Positions 38,449 to 47,530 are shown, counted from the first letter of the stretch. The stretch is DNA of 64,000 bases from Extensimonas soli (GCF_029211265.1 NZ_JARGEL010000013.1:372001-436000), one strand, 5' to 3'. Translations and numbers: made by a program. The notes: a model not told the origin generated them from the sequence alone.

Positions 38449-39323
38449 ACACGCAAGACACGACTCAACCCAAATTCGGCCCCGGCGACGAGGCCCTTGC
38501 CGCGTTGCCCACGGTGTACCGCGATGACTTGTTTGCCGGCAAGGTGGTGCTGGTGTCGGGCGCGGGCAGCGGCATAGGCAAGGCCATCGCCTTTTTGTTT
38601 GCGCGCCTTGGCGCGACGCTCGCAATCTGCGGACGCAATGCCGAAAAGCTCGAAGACAGTGCACAAAAGCTGCGCGCGCTCTCGGGGCGCGAGGTGTTCA
38701 CCTACCCCATGACCATCCGCGACCCCGAGCAGGTCGATGCTTTGATGGGTGCCGTGTGGGAGCATTTCGGCGGCCTGGACATTCTGGTCAACAACGCGGG
38801 CGGGCAGTTTGCCGCACACGCGATGGACTTCCCCATCAAGGGCTGGAACGCGGTCATAGACACCAACCTCAACGGCAGCTGGTTCATGATGCAAAGCGCC
38901 GCCAAGCGCTGGGTGGAGCAGGGCAAACCCGGCAACATCATCAACATCACCGCGGCGATAGACCGCGGCCTCACGGGCATGGCGCACACCGCCGCCTCGC
39001 GCGCGGGCGTGATCGCGCTCTCGCGCACGCTGGCCATCGAATGGGCCGAGCACAACATCCGCCTCAACTGCATAGGCGCTGGCGCGATAGAGAGCAACGG
39101 CTTCAACAACTACCGCGACGAAAACGTCCCTACCTTCTACCAATGCAACCCCATGATGCGCCCCGGCGACGTGCAGGACATTGCCGAGGCCGTGGTCTAT
39201 CTGGCCGGGCCCTCGGGCAAGTTCATCACGGGCGAAGTGCTCAACGTCGAGGGCGGTATGCTGCTGTGGGGCGATTTCTGGCCCGCCGGCAAGCCCGACT
39301 ACTTCAAGGTCAACGGCGCATGA
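38445..39323 (+). CDS. SDR-family protein, 2,4-dienoyl-CoA-reductase-like, second of pair
   Basis: 292 residues, clearly a paralogue of the preceding gene (shared PTVY.., VVLVSGAGSGIGKAIAFL, RDPEQV, LNGxWxMM and final PDYFKV blocks). Its active-site region reads AHTAASRAGVIALSR, again Thr and Arg where canonical SDRs have Tyr and Lys. Adjacent tandem duplication with joint loss of the canonical residues suggests either a shared non-canonical mechanism or a heteromeric enzyme. ATGA overlaps join it to both neighbours. Confidence 0.82.
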   Translation: MNTQDTTQPKFGPGDEALAALPTVYRDDLFAGKVVLVSGAGSGIGKAIAFLFARLGATLAICGRNAEKLEDSAQKLRALSGREVFTYPMTIRDPEQVDALMGAVWEHFGGLDILVNNAGGQFAAHAMDFPIKGWNAVIDTNLNGSWFMMQSAAKRWVEQGKPGNIINITAAIDRGLTGMAHTAASRAGVIALSRTLAIEWAEHNIRLNCIGAGAIESNGFNNYRDENVPTFYQCNPMMRPGDVQDIAEAVVYLAGPSGKFITGEVLNVEGGMLLWGDFWPAGKPDYFKVNGA

Positions 39324-39766
39324 GCGCAAGCAACAGCCCAGCAACTTCGGCTGCGTATTTCCACGGGCCGTTCCAGCAGCTCGTGGGCTACGACATTTTG
39401 AAGGGCGAGCGCGGGCCATACTTCACGCTGCCGATACGGCGCGACCACCTGAATCCGCATGGCGTGCTGCACGGCGGCGTGCCGTTGACCTTGCTCGATG
39501 CGATCGGCGGGCGTGTGCTGATCGACCGGCAGATTCCGGGCAGCGAGCTGTTGATCCGCTCCACCGTGACCGCGACGCTCACGGTGGACTTCATGCGCGC
39601 GATCGACAGCGGCGTGCTGTACGCGAGCGGCACGCCCGACTTCATCGGCAAAACGCTGGCCTACGTCTCGGTCAAGGTCACGCGCGACGCGCTCGACGGC
39701 GAACTCGTCGCGCGCGGCATAGGCACCTACCGGGTATATACCAAGTCGCTTGTCAAGACGGTATAA
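39320..39766 (+). CDS. PaaI-family hotdog thioesterase
   Basis: 148 residues. Hotdog-fold acyl-CoA thioesterase with the helix motif NPHGVLHGGVPLTLLDAIGG near 44-63, which places the catalytic acid (Asp) after the HGG. C-terminal strand AYVSVKVTRDALDGELVARGIGTYRV is typical. Overlaps the second SDR by four bases; as last gene of the trio it probably releases CoA from the SDR product or from dead-end acyl-CoAs. Confidence 0.87.
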   Translation: MSASNSPATSAAYFHGPFQQLVGYDILKGERGPYFTLPIRRDHLNPHGVLHGGVPLTLLDAIGGRVLIDRQIPGSELLIRSTVTATLTVDFMRAIDSGVLYASGTPDFIGKTLAYVSVKVTRDALDGELVARGIGTYRVYTKSLVKTV

Positions 39767-39820
39767 AGCCAAATTGAGCTTTTAAGAAGATCTGACAAGC
39801 GCTGGCAGCTCACTTTTTCA
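39767..39820. repeat. dispersed palindromic repeat, copy 6
   Basis: Minus-strand order AGCTGCCAGCGCTTGTCAG, a spacer, then GCTCAATTTGGC. It fills the 51-base gap between the convergent thioesterase and metY genes. Confidence 0.6.
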
Positions 39821-41101
39821 TACCTTGTCGAGCGCCTGCGCGAGGTCGGCCTGCAGGTCGTCCACGTGCTCTATGCCGACCGACAGGCGCACCATGCCTG
39901 CGCTCACGCCGGCCTGCTCGAGCTCGCTGGGGCTGAGCTGGCGGTGCGTGGTCGAGGCCGGGTGCGTGGCGAGCGACTTGGCGTCGCCGATGTTGACGAG
40001 GCGCGTGAACAGCTGCAGCGCGTCGAGAAAGCGCGCACCGGCCGCACGCGCGTCGCCGCCCTGGGCCTTGAGGCTGAACGACAGGATGCCCGACGCGCGC
40101 CCGCCCATGAGCCGCTGCGCGATGGCGTGGTCGGGGTGGTCTGGCAGGCCCGCGTAGCGCACCCATTCGACCTTGGGGTGGCTTTGCAGGTAGCGCGCCA
40201 GCGCGAGCGCGTTGTCGCAGATGCGTTCCATGCGCAGCGCGAGCGTCTCTATGCCCTGCAGGATGAGGAAGGCGTTGAGCGGCGCCAGCGCCGCGCCCAT
40301 GTTGCGCAGCGGCACCACACGCGCCCGGCCGATGAAGGCGGCCGGGCCCAGGGCCTCGGTATAGACCACGCCGTGGTAGCTCGGGTCAGGCTGGCTGAAG
40401 CGCGCGAAGCGCTCCTGGTGCTGCGCCCAGGGGAACTTGCCGCTGTCCACGATCGCGCCGCCCAGGCTGTTGCCGTGGCCGCCGAGGTATTTGGTGAGCG
40501 AGTGCACCACGATGTCGGCGCCGTGCTCTATCGGGCGCAGCAGGTAGGGGCTGGGCACGGTGTTGTCCACGATCAGCGGCACGCCGTGCGCGTGGGCCAC
40601 GTCAGCCAGCGCGGCGATGTCGGTCACGTTGCCCAGCGGGTTGCCTATCGACTCGACGAAGATCGCCTTGGTGCGTGCGTCGATGTGGCGCGCAAAGCCG
40701 GCCGGATCGCGCGGGTCGGCAAAGCGCGTGGTGATGCCTTGCTGCGGGAAGGTGTGCGCAAACAGGTTGTAGGTGCCGCCGTAAAGGGTGCTGGCCGAGA
40801 CGATGTTGTCGCCCGCTTCGGCCAGCGTCTGGATCGCGTAGGTGATGGCCGCCATGCCCGAGGCCACGGCCAGCGCGCCTATGCCGCCTTCGAGCGCCGC
40901 AATGCGCTTTTCGAGCACGTCGTTGGTCGGGTTCATGATGCGCGTGTAGATGTTGCCCGGCACCTTGAGGTCGAACAGGTCGGCGCCATGCTGCGCGCTG
41001 TCGAAGGCGTAGGCCACGGTCTGGTAGATGGGCACGGCGACGGACTTGGTCGTCGGGTCGGGGCTGTAGCCCGCGTGGACGGCGAGGGTTTCGAGTTTCA
41101 T
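39818..41101 (-). CDS. metY: O-acetylhomoserine aminocarboxypropyltransferase/sulfhydrylase
   Basis: Cys/Met metabolism PLP enzyme, 427 residues, the length of the OAH sulfhydrylase subgroup. [21 protein letters not shown] near 24-44, the Tyr-x-Arg-x-x-NPT block ([15 protein letters not shown]) near 52-66, and the PLP lysine in [11 protein letters not shown] near 205. Makes homocysteine from O-acetylhomoserine and sulfide, or methionine with methanethiol. A second paralogue lies 7 kb away (48361). Upstream is a 215-base gap without a gene. Confidence 0.9.
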   Translation of the reverse strand: MKLETLAVHAGYSPDPTTKSVAVPIYQTVAYAFDSAQHGADLFDLKVPGNIYTRIMNPTNDVLEKRIAALEGGIGALAVASGMAAITYAIQTLAEAGDNIVSASTLYGGTYNLFAHTFPQQGITTRFADPRDPAGFARHIDARTKAIFVESIGNPLGNVTDIAALADVAHAHGVPLIVDNTVPSPYLLRPIEHGADIVVHSLTKYLGGHGNSLGGAIVDSGKFPWAQHQERFARFSQPDPSYHGVVYTEALGPAAFIGRARVVPLRNMGAALAPLNAFLILQGIETLALRMERICDNALALARYLQSHPKVEWVRYAGLPDHPDHAIAQRLMGGRASGILSFSLKAQGGDARAAGARFLDALQLFTRLVNIGDAKSLATHPASTTHRQLSPSELEQAGVSAGMVRLSVGIEHVDDLQADLAQALDKV

Positions 41102-41316
41102 GGCGGCGTGGGAGGGAATGGGGGAAGAGGGCGATTTTTACCGCCGTTTGCGCCGCGTAGAACGAACATTTGCGCATGAGCTTATACGCCAGTGGCCCAT
41201 GTGCGGGGGCGTGCCTGTTCGTTGCCGCCTGGGGGCTCCGCGGCGCGTTGGGGCGGAGCATGTGCGGGCGCGAGTGTGGCTTGCAGGCAGGTGCGGGCCA
41301 GCACATGCCGAGCCGT

Positions 41317-42414
41317 TCAGCCGCCCTTGGGCTTGTTCCAGGTGTAGATGGCGGTGATGGCGTAGTTCCACACCGCGCCCACAGCCACGCCGGCAAAGGC
41401 CGAGAGCACCCACGATGCCTGCTGGCTGAACAGCCAGGCGGCGATGCCCACGTTGGCGAGCGCGCCCACGCTGCACGCGAGCGTAAAGCTGATCCAGCCG
41501 CGCAGCAGCTGCCAGCCGCGCAGGCGCATGTCGCGGTAGGTGAGCAGGTTGTTGAGCACGAAATTGCTGGTCATGGCGACCAGCGTGGCAGCGGTCTGCG
41601 CCCACAGAAACGGCATCGCAAGCAGCTTGAAGCAGACCGACAGCACCAGCAGGTGCACCAGCAGACCGAAGCCGCCCACCAGCGTGAACGCGATGAAGCG
41701 TATGGGCACCACGCGGCCGAAAAAGCGGTCCAGCAGCATGATGAAGTATTCCCACGCCACCGTGGTGTCGAGCTTGCTCTCGCCGGAAAAGCGCTGGCGG
41801 AACTGGTAGGGCAGCTCGAGATAGCGCAGCGGCGTGGGCGAGCTCGCGAACAGGTCGAGCAGGATTTTGAAGCCCACGCCCGACATGCCCTGACGAATGC
41901 AGCGCAGCGCCGCCGCGTGGCGGATCATGAAAAAGCCGCTCATCGGGTCTTTGAGGTCGGCCTTGAGCACGCTGCGGCTCAACCGCGTGGCCAGGCGGCT
42001 CAGGAAGGCGCGCGACTGCTTCCAGGCGCCAATGCCACCGCCTTCGACATAGCGGCTGCCGACCACCACGTCGAGGTTCGCGTCTTTCTGTAGCGCCTCG
42101 AACATGGCGCGCAGCAGGCGCTCGTCGTGCTGCAAATCGGCGTCCATCACCGCGACCACCGGGGCGGACGAAGCCAGCATGCCTTCGATGCAGGCCGAGG
42201 CCAGGCCACGCCGCCCTATGCGCTGCAGGCAGCGCACGCGCGCGTCGGACTGTGCGAGGGCGCGCACCTTGTCGGCGGTGCCGTCGGGCGAGTCGTCATC
42301 GACGAAGATCATTTCCCAGCCGACGCCCTCGAGCGCGCGCGCGACACGGTCGCGCAGCTCGGTGACGTTGCTGGCTTCGTTGAAGGTGGGGACGACGATG
42401 GAAAGCTGTGGCAT
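41317..42414 (-). CDS. polyprenol-phosphate glycosyltransferase GT2 with GtrA domain
   Basis: 365 residues. Residues 1 to about 225 are a DPM1-like GT2 domain: IVVPTFNEASNV near 6-17, FVDDDSPDGTADKV, VVAVMDADLQHDE near 85-97 (DxD), DPMSGFFMIRH. Residues about 235-360 hold four membrane helices of the GtrA type (FTLVGGFGLLVHLLVL, VAMTSNFVLNNLLTYR, WNYAITAIYTW). Such fusions load a sugar on undecaprenyl phosphate and help flip it for a periplasmic GT-C enzyme, here the upstream neighbour. Acts at the inner membrane in glycan modification. Starts 36 bases after the GT-C gene. Confidence 0.9.
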   Translation of the reverse strand: MPQLSIVVPTFNEASNVTELRDRVARALEGVGWEMIFVDDDSPDGTADKVRALAQSDARVRCLQRIGRRGLASACIEGMLASSAPVVAVMDADLQHDERLLRAMFEALQKDANLDVVVGSRYVEGGGIGAWKQSRAFLSRLATRLSRSVLKADLKDPMSGFFMIRHAAALRCIRQGMSGVGFKILLDLFASSPTPLRYLELPYQFRQRFSGESKLDTTVAWEYFIMLLDRFFGRVVPIRFIAFTLVGGFGLLVHLLVLSVCFKLLAMPFLWAQTAATLVAMTSNFVLNNLLTYRDMRLRGWQLLRGWISFTLACSVGALANVGIAAWLFSQQASWVLSAFAGVAVGAVWNYAITAIYTWNKPKGG

Positions 42415-42432
42415 GTGGTGGGTGGCGCTCTC

Positions 42433-42456
42433 GCTCAGTGGCTCAGTGGCTCAGTG
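42433..42456. repeat. three tandem copies of GCTCAGTG over a stop codon
   Basis: An 8-base unit repeated three times without interruption. The stop codon of the membrane glycosyltransferase gene (42451-42453 on the plus strand) lies inside it, so copy-number slippage would change the C-terminus or the spacing to the downstream gene. Confidence 0.8.
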
Positions 42457-44151
42457 TGGGCCTTTGGGGTGGCCGCGGTAGCCGGTGCAGCGGTAAATTT
42501 CGATGCGGCGGGTGTCTTGCTGCAGCTGGGAGGATTCGACCACGGCAATGCGCTCTATGTGCGTGAAATAGGGGCGCAATTTGTCGATGTCTATGCCGGT
42601 CTGCGGCATGTCGGAGGTCACGAGCAGGCCCGTGGCGCCGCGCAGGTCGTCGGGGCGGGGAAAATAGTCGTACTGCAGGGCGCGTTCGCCGTAAATGTCT
42701 TGCGCATAGGTGCGATCCTGCCCTGCGTTGTAAAACCACAGCAGCGAGCTCGACTTGTACGAGGGCGAAAACACGAAAGTCTTTTGCCCCTGCGCGTGCA
42801 GCTCGGCCTCGATCTGGTCGATGCGCGCGGCGGCGTCCTTCCAGCCGCTCCAGATGTTGAGATCTCCCGGCAGCGGCAGATTGGGCACCTGCGCGGCCGC
42901 ACCCAGCGCGAGCAGCAGCGCCGCCGACGAGCCCAGCCCCCAGCGCAGCTGGCGTAGCTTGGCCGCTTGCGTGGCCAGTTGCGCTAGGAGCCTGTCGGAC
43001 TTTGGAATCGTCGGCTGCGAATGCGCCGCAGCGGCCCATTTTTTACCGGCTTCTTGCCCCATAGCACCACTATGGGGCTGCGAATCCGGCAAAAACTGAC
43101 CTCGCTGGGGCACATTCTCGCTTTCGACGCCCAAAGTCCGACAGGCTCCTAGCAGTGCGCGCAGCCCCAGCACGACCAGCGCCCACCAGGCCGGCATGAG
43201 CCAGTTGACCTTGGAATTGGTGCGAAAGCTCACGGCAGTGAACAGCAGCAGCGGCACCAGCGCGCTCAAAAGCAGCAGCCAGCCCTGCGCATCGAGCGTG
43301 CGCCGCAGCGCCGCGCGCACGCCGCTGCCGAGGCCGCGCAGCGCCAGCCAGAACAGGTAGGGCGTGAGCACCACGAACTGCGTGAACACCAGCAGCAGGA
43401 AAAAGCGCGGCTTGAAGCGATCCATCTCGCCCACGCGGCGGCTGCTTTGGAACGCGATCGAAGCCCAGTCGTGCTGCAAATTCCACAGCACCACGGGCGA
43501 GAACACCGCCAAGGCCAGCAGCAGCGCCAGATACGGGTGCGGCGTGGCCAGCCAGTGGCGCAGGCGCGGCACAACCAGCAGGTAAAGCACCGTGATGGGT
43601 ACGAGCAGCGCGCCCGCGTATTTGCCCAGCCAGGACAGCCCCAGGCACAGGCCGGCCACGTACCACCAGCGCGCCTGGCCCGTGACGCTCAGGCGCCAAA
43701 TGGCCCACAGCGTGGCGAGCCAGAAAAACATCAGCGGCCCGTCGGGCGAGGGGCCAAAGCCGTAGAACTCGTACATCAGGCTGAGGTTGAGCGCGAGCAG
43801 CGACCAGAAAGTCAACCGCCGGTCGCCCCAGAGGTCTTGCAGCAGCGTGGCCCACAGCAGGTTCCAGCCCAGCGACCACACGACCGCGGCCAGTTTGATA
43901 CCAAACACCGTGGAGCCGACCACGGCCGTGGTCAGCCAGATCATGTGGCTTGCCAGCGGCGGATGGTCGAAGTACGACAGATCGGGGAAGCGGCTCCAGG
44001 TCCAGTAGTAGGCCTCTTGCGGCAGCAGCGGCACGGTGGCCGCCATGCACAGGCGCAGCAGGGTGAAGCCGGCGATCAGCCAAAAAATGGCGCGGCCATC
44101 TGGGGGCGCAATAGTGCGGGCGCTGGGAGAAGAGGAAGATGCAGTAGGCAT
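42451..44151 (-). CDS. ArnT-like membrane glycosyltransferase (GT39/GT83 family), with in-frame repeat element
   Basis: 566 residues, about ten membrane helices. The N-terminal periplasmic-loop motif EAYYWTWSRFPDLSYFDHPP near 45-64 is that of ArnT/PMT-like GT-C enzymes using polyprenyl-phosphate sugars. Blocks EFYGFGPSPDGPLMFFWLA and LSWLGKYAGAL follow. Residues about 333-389 (from ACRTLGVESENVPQ to KSDRLL) are hydrophilic, unlike anything in the family, and are encoded by a 169-base inverted-repeat element. The frame stays open, and flanks resume normally. Pairs with the GT2-GtrA gene downstream. Whether the protein still folds is uncertain. Confidence 0.85.
   Translation of the reverse strand: MPTASSSSPSARTIAPPDGRAIFWLIAGFTLLRLCMAATVPLLPQEAYYWTWSRFPDLSYFDHPPLASHMIWLTTAVVGSTVFGIKLAAVVWSLGWNLLWATLLQDLWGDRRLTFWSLLALNLSLMYEFYGFGPSPDGPLMFFWLATLWAIWRLSVTGQARWWYVAGLCLGLSWLGKYAGALLVPITVLYLLVVPRLRHWLATPHPYLALLLALAVFSPVVLWNLQHDWASIAFQSSRRVGEMDRFKPRFFLLLVFTQFVVLTPYLFWLALRGLGSGVRAALRRTLDAQGWLLLLSALVPLLLFTAVSFRTNSKVNWLMPAWWALVVLGLRALLGACRTLGVESENVPQRGQFLPDSQPHSGAMGQEAGKKWAAAAHSQPTIPKSDRLLAQLATQAAKLRQLRWGLGSSAALLLALGAAAQVPNLPLPGDLNIWSGWKDAAARIDQIEAELHAQGQKTFVFSPSYKSSSLLWFYNAGQDRTYAQDIYGERALQYDYFPRPDDLRGATGLLVTSDMPQTGIDIDKLRPYFTHIERIAVVESSQLQQDTRRIEIYRCTGYRGHPKGPH
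42984..43152. mobile_element. 169-bp inverted-repeat (MITE-like) element inside the glycosyltransferase gene
   Basis: 22-base perfect terminal inverted repeats: 42984-43005 (starting CTAGGAGCCTGTCGG) and 43131-43152. A second, central palindrome has 9-base arms at 43056-43064 and 43070-43078 around CACCA, almost exactly at the element midpoint. No coding capacity of its own. Symmetry and size suggest a non-autonomous mobile element or REP-type unit. With a 2-base target duplication it would add 57 codons, in line with the open frame. I recall this type of repeat from other Comamonadaceae but cannot check it here. Confidence 0.8.
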
Positions 44152-44209
44152 GGCGGACGTTCGAGCCCGCGATTATCGCCGGCTGGGCGGGAGTGCCCGA
44201 AGCGGGGCG

Positions 44210-45625
44210 CTACTCCAGAACCCGCCCCGGATTCAGCACATTCTGCGGATCGAGCGCGCGTTTGAGCGTGCGCATCAGCCCCAGCGCCACGGGGGACTGG
44301 TATTGCTGCAGTTGCGCCACCTTGAGCGCGCCCACGCCGTGCTCGGCCGAAAACGCGCCGCCGAACTGCGCCACGGCGTCGTAGACGAGCGCGTTGGCGT
44401 GTGCTTCATGTGCCTGCAAAAAGGCTTGCGCGTCGCAGCCCTGCGGCGCTTGCACGTTGTAGTGCAGGTTGCCGTCGCCCAGGTGCCCGAAGGTGACCAG
44501 GCGCGCGCCGGGCAACGCGCGCGCGAGCAGCGCGTCGGTGTGCGCGACGAAGTCCGCGATGCGCGAGATCGGCACGGCGATGTCGTGCTTGATGTTGAGC
44601 CCCTCCTTGGCCTGCGCGAGCGGGATGCCTTCGCGGATCTGCCACAGCTGCTGCGCCTGCGTGAGGTTTTCGGCCACCACGGCGTCGCTGATGCAGCCCT
44701 GCGCCAGCGCGGCCTCCATCAGCGCCTCGAAGCGCGCGCGGGCGTGGTCAGCCGATTCGCTGTCGGAGTTTTCGAGCAGCACGCACCAGGGCGCGTCGGG
44801 GTGCTCGACGAAAGGCACGCGCAGCTGCGGCAGGTGCTGCTGCACCAGTTGCAGCGCAAAGCGGCCCATGGCCTCGAACGCCGTGAGTCCCGCGTCCAGA
44901 TGTTGGTGCGCGAGCCCCAGCAGCGTGACGGCGTGCGCGAGCGAAGGCACGGCGGCCCAGGCGGTGAGCTGGGCCGCGGGCCGCGGAAAGAGCTTGAGCG
45001 TGGCCGCGGTGATGATGCCCAGCGTGCCCTCGCTGCCGATGAACAGGTCGCGCAGGTCGTAGCCGGTGTTGTCCTTGCGCAGGCCGCGCAGGCCGCTCCA
45101 GACCTCGCCCTGCGCGGTGACCACTTCGAGGCCCAGGCACAGCTCGCGCGCATTGCCGTAGCGCAGCACCTGCGTGCCGCCGGCGTTCGTGGCCAGGTTG
45201 CCGCCTATGGTGCAACTGCCTTCCGAGGCCAGCGAGAGCGGAAACAGCAGTCCGGCCTGCGCCGCGGCGGCCTGCACGGCATGTAGCAGGCAGCCGGCTT
45301 CGGCCGTGAGGGTGAGGTTGGCCGGATCGATGGCGCGCACGGCGTTCAGGCGCGTGAGGCTCAGCACGATTTCGCGCCCCGAGGCATCGGGCGTGGCGCC
45401 CAGCGACAGGCCGGTGTTGCCACCCTGCGGCACGATGGGTGTGCCCGCGGCAGCGCAGGCGCGCACCACGGCGGCAACTTCCTGCGCGCTGGCCGGGCGC
45501 ACCACGGCCAGCGCCTTGCCGCGCGCGCGCCGGCGCCAGTCCTGTTCCCAGGCGCTGAGGTCGCCTTCGTTGTGCACTTCGGCGGGGCCGACGATCTGGC
45601 GCAGGGTGTGGAGCAAGTCAGACAT
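44210..45625 (-). CDS. FAD-linked oxidase, D-lactate dehydrogenase/GlcD-like
   Basis: 471 residues. FAD-binding type 4 domain with VPQGGNTGLSLGATPD near 72-87 and the ASEGSCTIGGNLATNAGG block near 138-155; C-terminal FAD-oxidase C domain with VTFGHLGDGNLHYN near 371-384, AEHGVGALK and the final LDPQNVLNPGRVL. Members oxidise D-2-hydroxyacids (D-lactate, glycolate, D-2-hydroxyglutarate). Substrate cannot be read. ATG 45625 (MSDLLHTLRQIVG) is preferred over TTG 45646. 24 bases after the DUF2069 gene on the same strand. Confidence 0.87.
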   Translation of the reverse strand: MSDLLHTLRQIVGPAEVHNEGDLSAWEQDWRRRARGKALAVVRPASAQEVAAVVRACAAAGTPIVPQGGNTGLSLGATPDASGREIVLSLTRLNAVRAIDPANLTLTAEAGCLLHAVQAAAAQAGLLFPLSLASEGSCTIGGNLATNAGGTQVLRYGNARELCLGLEVVTAQGEVWSGLRGLRKDNTGYDLRDLFIGSEGTLGIITAATLKLFPRPAAQLTAWAAVPSLAHAVTLLGLAHQHLDAGLTAFEAMGRFALQLVQQHLPQLRVPFVEHPDAPWCVLLENSDSESADHARARFEALMEAALAQGCISDAVVAENLTQAQQLWQIREGIPLAQAKEGLNIKHDIAVPISRIADFVAHTDALLARALPGARLVTFGHLGDGNLHYNVQAPQGCDAQAFLQAHEAHANALVYDAVAQFGGAFSAEHGVGALKVAQLQQYQSPVALGLMRTLKRALDPQNVLNPGRVLE

Positions 45626-45649
45626 GGATCGTCCTGCGGCAGACAAAAA

Positions 45650-46108
45650 TCAAGCCATGGGGGCTGCAGCCGCAGTCCGGGCCTTGCGCAGACGCAGGCG
45701 CACGTGCAGCGCGCACGCGACAAAAAGCAGCAGGCACAGCACCACTTCGCCGAGCGCAAGCCAGTTGCCCGGCGGCCGGTCGCTCCAGGCGCGCACCACG
45801 CCTTCGATGAAATACAGCCACAACCCCAGGCTCAGCCAGCGGTAGGTGTACATGCGGTGCTTCAGCAGCCCGGCGAGCGGCACGCACAGCGGCAGCGCCT
45901 TGAGCGCGAGCCACGAGCCGCCCGGGCGCAGCGGCGCGAGCGCCAGCTCCCAGGCCAGGCACAGCACGATCAGCGCCAGCAGGCTGCCCACGGCGAGCCA
46001 GCGCGTGGCGGCCACGGCGGGGTCGGGCGCGGCAGGTGCCCCAGCTGCGTGCGGGAGCGAAGAAATGGTGGTGGGAGCAGAGGGGGGCGTGGGGGCGGGC
46101 GCGGTCAT
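45650..46108 (-). CDS. DUF2069 family membrane protein
   Basis: 152 residues, four predicted membrane segments (about 37-53, 63-78, 88-104, 116-134) after a Pro/Ala-rich N-terminus. LKALPLCVPLAGLL...YTYRWLSLGLWLYFIEG is the DUF2069 signature. Function unknown. Divergent from the YihY-family gene with only 21 bases between the starts, and upstream of the FAD oxidase; start 46108 chosen because it gives the Pro-rich start without overlapping the neighbour. Confidence 0.82.
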   Translation of the reverse strand: MTAPAPTPPSAPTTISSLPHAAGAPAAPDPAVAATRWLAVGSLLALIVLCLAWELALAPLRPGGSWLALKALPLCVPLAGLLKHRMYTYRWLSLGLWLYFIEGVVRAWSDRPPGNWLALGEVVLCLLLFVACALHVRLRLRKARTAAAAPMA

Positions 46109-46129
46109 CGGGCTGGCATCATATCGGGC

Positions 46130-47386
46130 ATGAACTTGTCCTTCCAGGCGGCGCTGGCGCGCATGCGTGTCATTTCGAGCGGGCTCGCGCATTTTCCGTG
46201 GCGCAACACGCTGCAGACGCTGCGCGAGCGCTTTCACGAAGACCACCTCGCGCTCACAGCGGGCAGTTTGACCTTTACCTCCGTGCTCGCGCTGGTGCCC
46301 TTCGTCACCGTGGCGCTCGCGGTGTTCACGGCCTTTCCGATGTTTGCCGAGTTGCAGAAGGTGCTGCAGCGCTGGCTCGTCGAGAGCCTGGTGCCTGAAA
46401 GCATTGCGCGCCAGGTGCTGGGCTACGTCACGCAGTTCTCTGCCAAGGCCAGCCGCCTGGGGGTGGCGGGTTTCAGCATGCTGCTGGTCACGGCGCTTGC
46501 GCTGATTTTGACCATAGACGGCACGCTCAACGCCATCTGGCGCGTGCGGCGCCTGCGCCCGCTCACGCAGCGCGTGCTCATCTACTGGGCCGGCCTCACG
46601 CTCGGGCCGCTCGCCCTGGGGGCGAGTCTGGCGCTCACCTCGTATGTGATGTCGGTCTCGGGCGGGCTGGCCAAATCCTTGCCCGCCGGCGTGCGCCTGC
46701 TGTTCGACTCGATCCAGTTTTTCATGCTTGCGGCGGGCATGGCGGCGCTGTACCGCTATGTGCCCAACACGCCCGTGAAGTGGCGCGACGCCTGGGCCGG
46801 CGGGCTGTTCGTTGCGGTCGGCATGGAGCTGGCCAAAAAGTTGCTGGCGCTGTATCTGAGCAAGGTGCCCACGTATTCGGTGATCTACGGCGCATTTGCC
46901 ACGCTGCCGATTTTTTTGCTCTGGATCTACGTGGCCTGGCTCATCGTGCTGTTCGGCGCCGTGGTCGCCGCGTACCTGCCCGTGGTGCTTATGGGCGTGG
47001 CGCGGCGCGGCGGCGCGGGCTGGGCGTTTCAGCTCGCGGTGGAGGTGTTGCAGGCCCTGCATGCGGTGCGCGGGCAGCCCGCCAAGGGGCTGCGCCTGAG
47101 CGCACTCGCCCGCCGGCTGCGCGTGGACGCGCTGCAGCTCGAACCCGTGCTCGAAACCTTGCAGGCGCTGGACTGGGTCGGCCAGGTCAGCGACCCCGCC
47201 CCCGACGGCAGCGGTGCCCCCAACCTCGTGGAACTGCGCTACGTGCTGCTCGCCGAGGTGCAGAGCACGCCGCTTGCCCCCTTGCTGCAGCGCCTGCTGC
47301 TGGAGCGCACGCCCAGCGTGGAGGCCTTGTGGCAGCGGGCGGAACTGGATGAGTTGATGCTCGCGGATGTGCTTTTGAAAGAGTAG
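46130..47386 (+). CDS. YihY/BrkB family inner membrane protein
   Basis: 418 residues. Six membrane helices in the first 290 residues; SLTFTSVLALVPFVTVALAVFT near 44-65, IDGTLNAIWRVRRLRP near 126-141 and the late YGAFATLPIFLLWIYVAWLIVLFGA are family blocks. The C-terminal 130 residues are soluble and contain a winged-helix-like stretch (GLRLSALARRLRVDALQLEPVLETLQALDWV). Formerly called ribonuclease BN, which is not its function; true role unsettled. ATG 46130 follows the shared short divergent promoter region. Confidence 0.87.
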   Translation: MNLSFQAALARMRVISSGLAHFPWRNTLQTLRERFHEDHLALTAGSLTFTSVLALVPFVTVALAVFTAFPMFAELQKVLQRWLVESLVPESIARQVLGYVTQFSAKASRLGVAGFSMLLVTALALILTIDGTLNAIWRVRRLRPLTQRVLIYWAGLTLGPLALGASLALTSYVMSVSGGLAKSLPAGVRLLFDSIQFFMLAAGMAALYRYVPNTPVKWRDAWAGGLFVAVGMELAKKLLALYLSKVPTYSVIYGAFATLPIFLLWIYVAWLIVLFGAVVAAYLPVVLMGVARRGGAGWAFQLAVEVLQALHAVRGQPAKGLRLSALARRLRVDALQLEPVLETLQALDWVGQVSDPAPDGSGAPNLVELRYVLLAEVQSTPLAPLLQRLLLERTPSVEALWQRAELDELMLADVLLKE

Positions 47387-47481
47387 CTGGAAACGCTTGC
47401 TGGGTAGGCGTTGGAGTGGGTTTTATGGGTTTCTGGAGAGGCCTTGGGCGCAGAAATAATTGGAATCTGACCGCTATTAAA

Positions 47482-47530
47482 AAGAATAGCGCCTAGCGCT
47501 TGCTGCATCAGCTCTAGAGGCCCATTTCAT
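47482..47530. repeat. dispersed palindromic repeat, copy 7
   Basis: AGAATAGCGCCTAGCGCTTG, then CATCAGCTCTAGAGGCCCATTT: same blocks as other copies. A weaker relative (TAGCTGGAAACGCTTGC) lies at 47384-47417. Together they make up the 153-base gap between the convergent YihY and hydrolase genes. Confidence 0.55.

Noticed and set aside
41102-41316. SAM or SAH riboswitch upstream of metY
   Set aside because: No conserved core or matching stems could be recognised; the gap is only GC-rich sequence.
42451-44151. Calling the membrane glycosyltransferase a pseudogene because of the inserted element
   Set aside because: The frame remains open through the element and the family sequence resumes normally on both sides, so the gene is kept as coding with a caution.
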